From Bulleidia extructa W1219 (lineage in GTDB: Bacteria > Bacillota_I > Bacilli_A > Erysipelotrichales > Erysipelotrichaceae), in contig NZ_ADFR01000016.1 of the NCBI RefSeq assembly GCF_000177375.1, positions 124,001 through 188,000 of the forward strand: a DNA stretch of 64,000 bases, written 5' to 3'. Both the position numbers and the translations under genes were made by a program. The notes beneath the pieces were generated by a model, which was not told where the DNA came from, did no database searches, and saw nothing but the letters and a program-made list of their open reading frames with translations. Below, in pieces: positions 35,038 to 42,832 of the stretch (the stretch's first letter is position 1; the number at the start of each line of letters is the position of its first letter).

Positions 35038-35070
35038 GAAAAAGGAAGCAATACTTACGGTTGCTTCCTT
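35038..35070 (-). terminator. Hairpin with T-tract between EIID and the lyase gene
   Basis: The minus strand reads AAGGAAGCAA, nine-base loop, TTGCTTCCTT followed by TTTCTTTATT. It probably gives partial termination or a processing site inside the ugl-to-regR operon, lowering lyase and regulator output relative to the transporter. Confidence 0.8.
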
Positions 35071-35078
35071 GAGGATGG

Positions 35079-35897
35079 TTATTTCAAAATACCACAGAAA
35101 CTAAGGGCGATACCAAGAACAACAGTAATCAAAACCAATTTATAGGTAGTCATCCCCTTCTTCTTGATGAGATAATACATCAACAATGTGTAAAGCACCG
35201 GTAATAAGGCAGGAGCTACTTTATCCAACATAGCTTGAATATTCACTGTTGATTGTTTTACACCTTGTTGAACTTGACCGGCTGCTAAGGAAACTTTTAC
35301 ATTCATCTTCACGAATGTAGCTGCCAATCCAGCAATAACAGTCACACCAATCATGCTGGCTGCTTCAGAAATAGTTCCCATTTGGCTGGATAATTTATCA
35401 ATCATATCGGTACCAAGTTTACGTCCATAACCACCAACAATTAACTTGATCGCTAATAAAGTAACATTTTCAGCCAATAAGAATAATAATGGAGCTAAAC
35501 TGAAACCTTGCATGGCCATAGAAGCAAAAATAGTTGAGAACAATGGAGCAATACAGAATTGTGATAAAGAGTCACCAATCCCGGCTAAAGGTCCCATCAA
35601 AGCCATCTTGATACCGCGAACCTCTTCGTATTCATAACCGTTATCAGCCATTGCTAAATGAATGGAGGTTACAAATGGTAAGAAGTTTGGGTTGGTATTA
35701 TAGAATTCAGAGTTATTTTCCAATTCTTTAGCCAATTTAGCTTGATCATCTCCATACATTTTCTTAAAAGCAGGATACATGACTAAAGCATATCCTAAAC
35801 CTTGATAGTTCGTATAATTAAATCCATTTTGTAAAAAATAGGCACGCAATGTGGTCTTTGTATAATCAGCCTTCGTTAATTTATTAAATCCAGTCAT
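35079..35897 (-). CDS. PTS mannose-family EIID component
   Basis: An integral membrane subunit of a mannose/N-acetylgalactosamine-type phosphotransferase importer. The sequence MTGFNKLTKADYTKTTLRAYFLQNGFNYTNYQGLGYA is typical of EIID, as is MALMGPLAGIGDSL. Several hydrophobic segments occupy the C-terminal half. The frame opens earlier (35984), but ATG 35897 has GGAG nine bases before it, giving 272 aa and a 14 bp overlap with EIIC. From context the substrate is probably a GAG-derived unsaturated disaccharide. Confidence 0.92.
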   Translation of the reverse strand: MTGFNKLTKADYTKTTLRAYFLQNGFNYTNYQGLGYALVMYPAFKKMYGDDQAKLAKELENNSEFYNTNPNFLPFVTSIHLAMADNGYEYEEVRGIKMALMGPLAGIGDSLSQFCIAPLFSTIFASMAMQGFSLAPLLFLLAENVTLLAIKLIVGGYGRKLGTDMIDKLSSQMGTISEAASMIGVTVIAGLAATFVKMNVKVSLAAGQVQQGVKQSTVNIQAMLDKVAPALLPVLYTLLMYYLIKKKGMTTYKLVLITVVLGIALSFCGILK

Positions 35898-36672
35898 CGT
35901 GTTCTTCTCCATTTCCGTTTTCTGTTTGTACAACGGCTTTTTTATTGGAATCATTGTAGTACTTGATAGCGAAACAAGCTCCAACTAAAGCAATTCCCAT
36001 AACAGGCATCTTTAAATAAGCAGCTAAGATATAACCAAGAATAGCGAATGGAATTAATTCCTTCTTTAACATAACTGTCATGATCATAGCGAAACCAATG
36101 GCTGGTAACATACCACCAGCTACTGACAATCCCTTCAACAATTGAGCTGGAATCAACTTCACAACATTGCTTAACCATTCCATGGAATAAGCTCCCGTAA
36201 AACCTAGGGCAAAACCGACAACAGCGAATAATACAACCGTTGCGTTAGCGTGCCAACGGAATGCTGAGAAATTTTGTTTCTTAAGAGCTTTAGCAGCGGA
36301 TTCCGGTCCACCAGCACGAACGGTATAAATAGCCGTTTGTAAGAATTGAATCGCTACCGCAAATGGAATCGAAAGCGATAAAGCGGATTCTGGTGTTACA
36401 CCAGGAACTGTAATTGCCATCAAAGTACCAATAATACCAGGTCCGATTGGATTTGGAGGAACTGTTCCACCTGCCCCAACGCCGAATCCCATAAAAGCTA
36501 ATTCAGCAATTGCACCACACTTTAAAGCCGTTGGGATGTCATTCAAGATCAAACCAACACCAAAGCTTAAAACAATAGCACGGTTTGTGAAAATCCCGAA
36601 TAACATACCGGAATAACAGAACGCGGTCCATAAGCCAATTAAGATGGCTTGGATCAAACTAATAGTTACCAT
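35884..36672 (-). CDS. PTS mannose/sorbose-family EIIC component
   Basis: The other membrane subunit of the importer. Of its 262 residues most are hydrophobic, with the conserved GGTVPPNPIGPGIIGTLMA loop and FALGFTGAYSMEWL. A charged tail ends the protein. It starts 21 bp after the EIIB gene and overlaps EIID, so the subunits are made together. Confidence 0.92.
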   Translation of the reverse strand: MVTISLIQAILIGLWTAFCYSGMLFGIFTNRAIVLSFGVGLILNDIPTALKCGAIAELAFMGFGVGAGGTVPPNPIGPGIIGTLMAITVPGVTPESALSLSIPFAVAIQFLQTAIYTVRAGGPESAAKALKKQNFSAFRWHANATVVLFAVVGFALGFTGAYSMEWLSNVVKLIPAQLLKGLSVAGGMLPAIGFAMIMTVMLKKELIPFAILGYILAAYLKMPVMGIALVGACFAIKYYNDSNKKAVVQTENGNGEEHDDWI

Positions 36673-36693
36673 ATCATTTTCCTTTCTCTCTCA

Positions 36694-37185
36694 TCATAGG
36701 TAATTTTTTATGTCCACCTGAGCAGCCCCATCGGTTCCTCCAGGTGTTGTGACCGTATTAAATTGAATCTTGTATTTTTCAACCATCGTCTTAAGAGCTT
36801 CTTTATCTTGAGCTCCTAAGAAAATGGAACGAGTAACCATTTCTTTTCCTTCAGCATTATGGATATTGCCAATATTAATTTCCTTAATTGGAACACCCCC
36901 CTCTACCAGTTTTAAGGCATCTTCACAATCCTTAATCACCAAGAAGATCGTTTGTTGGGGACTAGCTTTATGAATGATATCAATCACTTTTTGAATGCTA
37001 AAGAATCGAACAGCCAAACTCTTTGGTAAAGCTGTTTTCATCAGTGTTTGCGACATATGATCCTCACTAACCGCATCGTTAGCGACAATCACGGTGTTAA
37101 CACCTAACGTTTTTGCCCATAAGGCCCCTTGACCATGAACCAACCTTTCATCGATTCTAGTCATGACAATATTTGGTGTGCTCAT
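36694..37185 (-). CDS. PTS mannose/sorbose-family EIIB component
   Basis: A cytoplasmic phosphocarrier that passes phosphate to the imported sugar. The phospho-accepting His is in MTRIDERLVHGQ near residue 15. The length of 163 aa is normal. It follows ugl after 10 bp. No EIIA, which would phosphorylate this His, is encoded in the cluster or elsewhere in the window. Confidence 0.94.
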   Translation of the reverse strand: MSTPNIVMTRIDERLVHGQGALWAKTLGVNTVIVANDAVSEDHMSQTLMKTALPKSLAVRFFSIQKVIDIIHKASPQQTIFLVIKDCEDALKLVEGGVPIKEINIGNIHNAEGKEMVTRSIFLGAQDKEALKTMVEKYKIQFNTVTTPGGTDGAAQVDIKNYL

Positions 37186-37195
37186 ATTTTCCTCC

Positions 37196-38383
37196 TCACC
37201 AATAGGAATTCCATTGTTTTAATTGACGATAAATGGCTTCCATATAATAGTAATCGCCCCAGATATTTCCTTCATCCACTCCTTTTCCCGAATGCCAAGA
37301 ATAGACGCCATGTTCCAAAATAGCTTGACCTGGCTTTATTTCTTTGTTGGCATAATTTTGCATCAAAGATCTTAGAATAACCGCCCCAGCATGTTCATAA
37401 ACTTGAGCATCCGGATCATTTTTCAAAAATGGCAACATCTCTAAAATACCGCAGACCGCAATGGCGGCAGCTGAAGAATCTTTGGACTGGTTAGAACCAT
37501 CTGTGAAAATCAAATCCCAATAACACACATCGTCTTTTGGTAAACGATTTAAGAAGTAATGCAACATACCTTTGAAGTAAGGAATGTGATCCATGTTATG
37601 GGTATAGCGTACATTTAGCGGAATACCATAAATTCCCCACGCTTGCCCTCTAGCCCAAGCCGAACTATCCGAATAGCCTTGTCTGGTTGCTCCATGGGAT
37701 GGACCTCCTGTTTCATAATCCATATAGAAGGTATGAAATGCAGAGGCATCTTCTCGAATGACGTATTGGCAACTTGTTTTAAAATGTAAACTCGCCACTT
37801 CTGCATATTTTGGATTTTTCGAGATATCACTTGCCCAATACAATAATGGAATATTCATCATACAATCAATGATGAAACGATAATGTTCTGGACTATCTTT
37901 AGGACCCCAAGCCTGTAAAAACTCACCCTTCTCTTGCCAGCGTTCCATCAACTTATCTGCCGCCAACAAAGCCGCTTCTTTGGCTAATTCACTACCTGTG
38001 ATTTTATAGGCACTGACACAAGATAAAGAATAAAGGAATCCCAAATCATGATGATCTAACTCGATTCTCTTTTTGACTCGATTAGAGAAGCTTGCCACAT
38101 TTTTCATAGCCAAGTCACGATATTTCTCATCTTTTGTATATTCGTAACACAACCACAACATCCCTGTCCAAAAGCCATCTGTCCACTCAATGTTTTCAAT
38201 GATGGGATATTGACCTTGTTTCGTACAAGAGTAAGGGAATTTCTCTTTAAAATAATCCAAATTCGCTTCCACCTGTTTCACACACAAGTTCATGGCTTCT
38301 TCTAATTCATCCTTGCTAAGTAATTCAGAATGTAAGTATCTGTCTTTTTGCTGAATCGCTTCAATATGGATCGATCTAGCCAT
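37196..38383 (-). CDS. ugl: Unsaturated glucuronyl hydrolase (GH88)
   Basis: Hydrates the double bond of unsaturated glucuronic acid at the non-reducing end of GAG disaccharides. It releases the amino sugar and a keto-uronate. The alpha6/alpha6 barrel carries IEWTDGFWTGMLWL, the two acidic sites in LDHHDLGFLY and FIIDCMMNIPLLYWA, and QGYSDSSAWARGQAWGIYG. The length of 395 aa matches streptococcal UGL. Two adjacent ATGs exist (38386 and 38383) after AGGAGGTGAGA; the second has better spacing. There is no signal peptide, so it acts on imported sugar. It is first in the leftward operon. Confidence 0.93.
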   Translation of the reverse strand: MARSIHIEAIQQKDRYLHSELLSKDELEEAMNLCVKQVEANLDYFKEKFPYSCTKQGQYPIIENIEWTDGFWTGMLWLCYEYTKDEKYRDLAMKNVASFSNRVKKRIELDHHDLGFLYSLSCVSAYKITGSELAKEAALLAADKLMERWQEKGEFLQAWGPKDSPEHYRFIIDCMMNIPLLYWASDISKNPKYAEVASLHFKTSCQYVIREDASAFHTFYMDYETGGPSHGATRQGYSDSSAWARGQAWGIYGIPLNVRYTHNMDHIPYFKGMLHYFLNRLPKDDVCYWDLIFTDGSNQSKDSSAAAIAVCGILEMLPFLKNDPDAQVYEHAGAVILRSLMQNYANKEIKPGQAILEHGVYSWHSGKGVDEGNIWGDYYYMEAIYRQLKQWNSYW

Positions 38384-38402
38384 CATTCTCACCTCCTAAA
38401 TA

Positions 38403-38412
38403 AAACCGGTTT
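38403..38412. promoter_or_regulatory. Operator O1, AAACCGGTTT
   Basis: A perfect 10-bp palindrome in the context AAAACCGGTTTACTA, located just downstream of the inferred ugl transcription start. Such a position would block elongation or clearance. Confidence 0.75.
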
Positions 38413-38425
38413 ACTAGCAAATCCT

Positions 38426-38455
38426 ATTTTAGAAGCTCTTTATGGATTATGTCAA
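38426..38455 (-). promoter_or_regulatory. Promoter of the ugl-PTS-lyase-regR operon
   Basis: Minus-strand TTGACA (38450-38455), 18-base spacer and TAAAAT (38426-38431). The perfect -35 supports it. Confidence 0.75.
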
Positions 38456-38492
38456 GCGTTTTATAACACAAATTTCACATAATCGAATAAAT

Positions 38493-38504
38493 TAAACCGG
38501 TTTA
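38493..38504. promoter_or_regulatory. Operator O2, TAAACCGGTTTA
   Basis: A perfect 12-bp palindrome between the two divergent promoters, 11 bp upstream of the kdgA -35. It could serve looping between O1 and O3. Confidence 0.75.
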
Positions 38505-38514
38505 GTTTGTCTTA

Positions 38515-38543
38515 TTGACAAAACCGGTTTACTAAACTACAAT
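38515..38543 (+). promoter_or_regulatory. Promoter of kdgA-kdgK-dhuD-dhuI with operator O3 in the spacer
   Basis: TTGACA (38515-38520), 17-base spacer and TACAAT (38538-38543). The spacer contains AAACCGGTTT (38521-38530), so a bound LacI-type repressor would occlude RNA polymerase. Confidence 0.85.
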
Positions 38544-38570
38544 AACTTTGCATGAAAAAGGAGGAATACA

Positions 38571-39554
38571 ATGAACGATTTATATGATAGAATCTCACAA
38601 ATCGGTATTGTCCCTGTGGTCAAGATCTTGGAAGCTGAAGATGCCCTTCCCCTAGCGAAAGCTTTATACAATGGTGGCATTGATGTAGCGGAAGTGACCT
38701 TCCGTAGTGAGCATGCAGTCAATGCCATCCAACAAATTCATTCTGAATTACCGGATATGTTACTGGGAGCCGGAACTGTTTTAACAATTGAACAAGCCAA
38801 ACAAGCCAAACAGGCTGGGGCTTCTTTTATTGTGACGCCAGGGTTGAACCCAAATATTGTGAAGTGGTGCTTGGAAAATGAAATTCCTGTTTTACCCGGA
38901 GTTTCCACAGCCAGTGAAATAGAACAAGCTTTATCTTTGGGTTTGAAAACTTTAAAGTTCTTTCCGGCTGAAAGTAGCGGTGGGGCTAAAAAGTTAAAAG
39001 ATTTCAGTGGCCCTTACCAAGATGTTCAATTTTTACCAACTGGTGGCATTAATGTTTCTAACATGCACGATTATTTACAACTGCCGAATGTTATCGCTAT
39101 TGGCGGTAGTTTCATGTTGCCAAATGATGTGGTACAAGCTAAAGATTGGGAAAATATCCAAGCTTTGTCTGGAAAAGCCATTAAATCTTTATTAGATTAT
39201 CAACTCATTCATGTTGGTATCAATTGTGATAGTCCAGACGAATCTGAAAAAGTGTGTAAACTACTTTGTCAGTTATTTCACTTCACTTACTACAAGAAAC
39301 CAAAATCCAATTTTGCTGGCGTTGGTTTTGAAGTCTTACATAGTCATGGCCGTGGTCAAAATGGTCACATTGGAATCTATACCCCTTACCCGGAAAGAGC
39401 TTTATATCAACTAAAGAAAATGGGAATTCATGTTGTAGAAGAAAGTATCACACGTAATAAAAAGAGTCATCTGATTAATTTTGCGTATTTAGATTTAGAA
39501 ATAGCCGGATTTGGAGTTCACCTCATTAACCCGGATCTAAAAATGGAGGTATAA
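38571..39554 (+). CDS. kdgA: KDPG/KDG aldolase fused to a VOC-type C-terminal domain
   Basis: Residues 1 to about 208 are a KDPG aldolase. The motifs are GIVPVVKI, GGIDVAEVTFRSE with the catalytic Glu, LGAGTVL, VTPGLNPNIV, LKFFPAESSGG with the Schiff-base Lys, and FLPTGGIN. It would split 2-keto-3-deoxy-6-phosphogluconate into pyruvate and glyceraldehyde-3-phosphate. Residues about 212-327 (LIHVGINCDSPDESEKV ... GHIGIYTPYPERALYQLKKMG ... GVHLI) look like a vicinal-oxygen-chelate (glyoxalase-like) fold, which is not part of ordinary aldolases. Its role is unknown; sugar-acid binding or an added step is possible. AAAGGAGGAAT precedes the ATG. Confidence 0.9.
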   Translation: MNDLYDRISQIGIVPVVKILEAEDALPLAKALYNGGIDVAEVTFRSEHAVNAIQQIHSELPDMLLGAGTVLTIEQAKQAKQAGASFIVTPGLNPNIVKWCLENEIPVLPGVSTASEIEQALSLGLKTLKFFPAESSGGAKKLKDFSGPYQDVQFLPTGGINVSNMHDYLQLPNVIAIGGSFMLPNDVVQAKDWENIQALSGKAIKSLLDYQLIHVGINCDSPDESEKVCKLLCQLFHFTYYKKPKSNFAGVGFEVLHSHGRGQNGHIGIYTPYPERALYQLKKMGIHVVEESITRNKKSHLINFAYLDLEIAGFGVHLINPDLKMEV

Positions 39555-39555
39555 G

Positions 39556-40575
39556 ATGAAAATCATCACATTTGGTGAAATTATGTTACGGTTAGCCCCT
39601 CATGGCTACTATCGTTTTGGACAAAGTAATGATTTTGAAGCTACATTTGGAGGATGTGCTGCTAATGTGGCAGTCAGCTTGGCCAATTTTCATGAAGAAG
39701 TAGCCTACGTCACAAAATTACCAACACATGATATTGGACAATGGGCCGTCAATGAATTAAGAAGATTTGGTGTCGATACATCTCTGATTGTAAGAGGTGG
39801 CGAACGAGTCGGTATTTATTACTTGGAAAAAGGAGCCAGTCAAAGAGCCAGTCAAGTTATTTACGATCGAGATTACTCCTCCTTTGCACAAGCAAAGTCG
39901 GAAGATTTTGATTGGAAAGAAATCTTTAAAGAAGCTGATTGGTTTCATTTTACCGGTATTACCCCGGCTTTAAATCCAACGATTGCTGCCATCACTTTAG
40001 AAGCTTGTAAAAAAGCGAAAGAATTCGGGTTAACCATCTCTTGTGATTTAAATTTCCGTAAGAAATTATGGACTAGCGAACAAGCCAAAGAAACAATGTC
40101 TAAAATTGTTCCTTATGTCGATGTTTGCATTGCTAATGAAGAAGATGCCGATAAAGTCTTTGGTATCCAAGCAAGTGCTACGAATGTATTAACTGGTGAA
40201 TTATCCCAAGAAGGTTATCAAGAGGTCGCTCAAAAGCTTCAAGAAACCTTTGGCTGTAAAACTGTTGCGATCACTTTAAGAAAGAGTTTATCTGCCAGCG
40301 AAAATTTATGGTCAGCTATGTTATATGAAAACGGTAAAGCCTATTTCTCTAAGGAATATCACATGCACATTGTAGATCGAGTTGGTGGAGGAGATTCTTT
40401 TGGAGCCGGATTGATTTATGCTTGTCGTCACTTCAGTAATCCGAAAGAACGTATTGAATTTGCGGTTGCTGCAAGTTGCTTAAAGCATAGTATTGAAGGT
40501 GATTTCAATCGTGTGAAAATTAATGAAGTCTTGACTTTAGCCCAAGGGGATGGTTCAGGACGTGTACAAAGATAA
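39556..40575 (+). CDS. kdgK: 2-keto-3-deoxygluconate kinase (PfkB family)
   Basis: Phosphorylates 2-keto-3-deoxygluconate to KDPG, the substrate of the neighbouring aldolase. The ribokinase-like fold begins MKIITFGEIMLRLAPHGYYR. The anion-hole signature DRVGGGDSFGAGLIYA holds the catalytic Asp, and the earlier FGGCAANVAVSLA loop binds sugar. The length of 339 aa is typical of KdgK. It starts one base after kdgA, confirming operon structure. Confidence 0.93.
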   Translation: MKIITFGEIMLRLAPHGYYRFGQSNDFEATFGGCAANVAVSLANFHEEVAYVTKLPTHDIGQWAVNELRRFGVDTSLIVRGGERVGIYYLEKGASQRASQVIYDRDYSSFAQAKSEDFDWKEIFKEADWFHFTGITPALNPTIAAITLEACKKAKEFGLTISCDLNFRKKLWTSEQAKETMSKIVPYVDVCIANEEDADKVFGIQASATNVLTGELSQEGYQEVAQKLQETFGCKTVAITLRKSLSASENLWSAMLYENGKAYFSKEYHMHIVDRVGGGDSFGAGLIYACRHFSNPKERIEFAVAASCLKHSIEGDFNRVKINEVLTLAQGDGSGRVQR

Positions 40576-40588
40576 AAGGAGAAACGAT

Positions 40589-41392
40589 ATGTTTGAAATG
40601 AATTCATTTTCTTTGAAAGGAAAAATTGCCTTTATTACAGGGGCTAGTTATGGAATCGGTTTTGCGATTGCCACTTCTTTCGCAAAAGCAGGAGCAACGA
40701 TTGTTTTTAATGATATTAAACAAGAATTGGTAGATAGAGGCTTAGCCTCCTATCAAGAGTTAGGAATTAAGGCTCATGGTTATGTTTGCGATGTGACCGA
40801 TGAAGAAGCGGTCTTAGCTTTAGTTCAAAAAATTGAAAAAGAAGTTGGTATCATTGATATTCTTGTCAATAATGCGGGTATTATCAAACGTATTCCAATG
40901 GTAGAGATGTCTGCCAAAGATTTTCGTCAAGTCATTGATGTGGATTTGAATGCTCCATTTATTGTTTCTAAAGCTGTTATCCCTTCTATGATTAAAAAAG
41001 GTCATGGTAAGATTATTAATATTTGTTCCATGATGTCAGAATTAGGCCGTGAAACAGTAAGTGCATATGCGGCAGCTAAAGGTGGCTTAAAGATGTTGAC
41101 TCGCAATATCTGCTCTGAATATGGTAAATATAATATTCAATGCAATGGTATTGGTCCAGGCTATATCGCAACCCCTCAAACGGCTCCTCTTCGTGAAAGA
41201 CAAGCCGATGGTAGTCGTCATCCATTTGATAGCTTTATCGTGGCTAAAACTCCTGCTGAAAGATGGGGAGATCCGGAAGACTTAATGGGACCGGCTGTTT
41301 TCTTGGCATCCGATGCTAGTAACTTTGTGAATGGTCATATCTTGTACGTGGATGGAGGTATCTTAGCCTACATCGGTCGTCAACCAGAATAA
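40589..41392 (+). CDS. dhuD: SDR-family dehydrogenase, DhuD/KduD-like
   Basis: A short-chain dehydrogenase predicted to reduce the isomerised keto-uronate to 2-keto-3-deoxygluconate with NAD(P)H. The Rossmann glycine motif is TGASYGIGFA, NNAG is present, and the catalytic Tyr/Lys is YAAAKGG. The C-terminus has the family-typical FVNGHILYVDGG. The frame opens at 40550, but ATG 40589 has AAAGGAGAAACGAT before it and gives 267 aa. Gene context (kdgA, kdgK and an RpiB-type isomerase) supports the streptococcal DhuD role rather than an idonate dehydrogenase. Confidence 0.88.
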   Translation: MFEMNSFSLKGKIAFITGASYGIGFAIATSFAKAGATIVFNDIKQELVDRGLASYQELGIKAHGYVCDVTDEEAVLALVQKIEKEVGIIDILVNNAGIIKRIPMVEMSAKDFRQVIDVDLNAPFIVSKAVIPSMIKKGHGKIINICSMMSELGRETVSAYAAAKGGLKMLTRNICSEYGKYNIQCNGIGPGYIATPQTAPLRERQADGSRHPFDSFIVAKTPAERWGDPEDLMGPAVFLASDASNFVNGHILYVDGGILAYIGRQPE

Positions 41393-41403
41393 GGAGGAAT
41401 TAT

Positions 41404-42036
41404 ATGAAAATCGCATTAATCAATGAAAATTCGCAAGCGGCTAAAAATGCTATTGTTTACGCTGCTTTAAAAGAAGAAGCGGATAAAAAAGGCCATATTG
41501 TTTATAACTATGGTATGTATTCCGCTGAAGATGATGTTCAATTAACCTATGTTAAAAATGGGCTATTAGCTTCCATTTTATTAACCACTAAGGCTGTTGA
41601 TTTCGTTGTAACCGGTTGTGGCACAGGGCAAGGAGCTATGTTAGCTTGTAACTCTTTTCCAAATGTTCTCTGTGGTCATGTAACCGATCCATTAGATGCC
41701 TTCCTATTTGGTCAGGTAAATGATGGAAACTGTATCGCTATGCCATTTGCTCAAAACTTTGGTTGGGGTGGTGAAGTCAATCTTCGCTATACCTTTGAAA
41801 AACTATTCTCCGAAGAATTTGGTGGTGGTTTTCCAAAAGAACGCCGTGAACCAGAACAACGCAATAAAAAGATTTTAGATGGAGTTAAGGAAATTACCTA
41901 TCGTCCATTGATTGATATTCTGAAAGAAATCGACCGTGATTTTTTAAAGGAAACCATCTCAGGCAAACATTTTAAGGAATATTTCTACCCAAATTGCCAA
42001 GATGAAGAAATTGCCAATTTCTTGAAATCCTTATAA
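41404..42036 (+). CDS. dhuI: RpiB/LacAB-family isomerase, DhuI-like
   Basis: Predicted to isomerise 4-deoxy-5-keto-hexose uronate, the product of UGL action. It would replace the KduI of Gram-negative bacteria. It shares the RpiB fold: MKIALINENSQAAKNAIV, then VDFVVTGCGTGQGAMLACN with the catalytic Cys region. At 210 aa it is longer than ribose-phosphate isomerase B because of a C-terminal extension (FPKERREPEQRNKKILDGVKEITY). It follows dhuD after 11 bp and is the last gene of the rightward operon. Confidence 0.88.
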   Translation: MKIALINENSQAAKNAIVYAALKEEADKKGHIVYNYGMYSAEDDVQLTYVKNGLLASILLTTKAVDFVVTGCGTGQGAMLACNSFPNVLCGHVTDPLDAFLFGQVNDGNCIAMPFAQNFGWGGEVNLRYTFEKLFSEEFGGGFPKERREPEQRNKKILDGVKEITYRPLIDILKEIDRDFLKETISGKHFKEYFYPNCQDEEIANFLKSL

Positions 42037-42060
42037 AAATAAAGTAAATGAAAGCGTTAA

Positions 42061-42099
42061 AAAAAGCGATGAACAAATAGATTGTTTATCGCTTTTTTA
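42061..42099. terminator. Bidirectional terminator between dhuI and the convergent unit
   Basis: The arms AAAAGCGATGAACAA and TTGTTTATCGCTTTT flank a short loop, with T-runs on both sides. It can end dhuI rightward and the gatD-side operon leftward. Confidence 0.8.
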
Positions 42100-42167
42100 C
42101 ATTACTTCTATCAATTCAATTCCAAAAGATACGATGCCTCATTCGATGAATGTGATTCCAAATTGCT

Positions 42168-42737
42168 CTAAAGTTCGACAAAGGACTGTTTTATTTCAGA
42201 CAGTTCTTGTACCTTTCGTTCCAATACCACCGGATTCATTCCATTTTTAACTGCAATTTCATAATACTTATCAAATTCGGGATGATTATTTTGTTTCACA
42301 ACTGCTAAAAGTTCTGCAAAATATCCCCAGCTATTATTGTAGCTTTTGGTTGAAGTATAATCCTCTCTTTTCGGCATCCATTGCAGTTTTACAAAGAATT
42401 TGTAAAGTATCTTACTCCACGTTTCCACCTCATCGTCATAACAAAAAAACTTGGTCTCAAACAAACTGCCAAAACGCCTATCCCAAAATTTTACATTGTC
42501 AGGCAAATACCAAGTGTTACGGGTATCGTGACATATCAATTCGATTGCAATTCTTTCAAGTATAACAGCCGGGTCACCGCCAGCACAATCATAACTTCCA
42601 GCAACCATACTTTGTGAAGCTTCTTCTCTTAATTCCTCATAGGCTGTGCTACTATCAAGCAACACCAAAGCAATTTTTGCACGATGACCAAAAGCTTTCC
42701 CCGCACTCAATATCTTATATTTTTCAATCTGGTTCAT
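42168..42737 (-). CDS. Unrecognised 189-aa protein downstream of gatD
   Basis: I do not recognise the family. The sequence begins MNQIEKYKILSAGKAFGHRAK and is rich in Trp and Tyr (TWYLPDNVKFWDRRF, SWGYFAEL). It looks like a soluble alpha-helical protein without signal peptide or membrane segment. The frame opens at 42836, but ATG 42737 has GGGAGGAATT before it. A 95 bp gap separates it from gatD, whose operon it may extend. Base composition and amino-acid usage look foreign to the neighbours, so recent gain is possible. Confidence 0.6.
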   Translation of the reverse strand: MNQIEKYKILSAGKAFGHRAKIALVLLDSSTAYEELREEASQSMVAGSYDCAGGDPAVILERIAIELICHDTRNTWYLPDNVKFWDRRFGSLFETKFFCYDDEVETWSKILYKFFVKLQWMPKREDYTSTKSYNNSWGYFAELLAVVKQNNHPEFDKYYEIAVKNGMNPVVLERKVQELSEIKQSFVEL

Positions 42738-42832
42738 AATTCCTCCCTTCAGCAAACAGGTTCTATCGTTTTGCCAAACAGCATGATTCAAGCTCGCAAA
42801 ATTTCCCTTCGTAAAAATAGGTAGGATGACTG

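Noticed and set aside
35028-35051. TTG start for the heparinase-type lyase at 35051
   Set aside because: The start would lie within the right arm of the EIID terminator and adds residues with no homology.
38403-38530. Three AAACCGGTTT copies as a repeat array or CRISPR
   Set aside because: Copies are only 10-12 bp, unevenly spaced and placed on promoter elements; they are operators.
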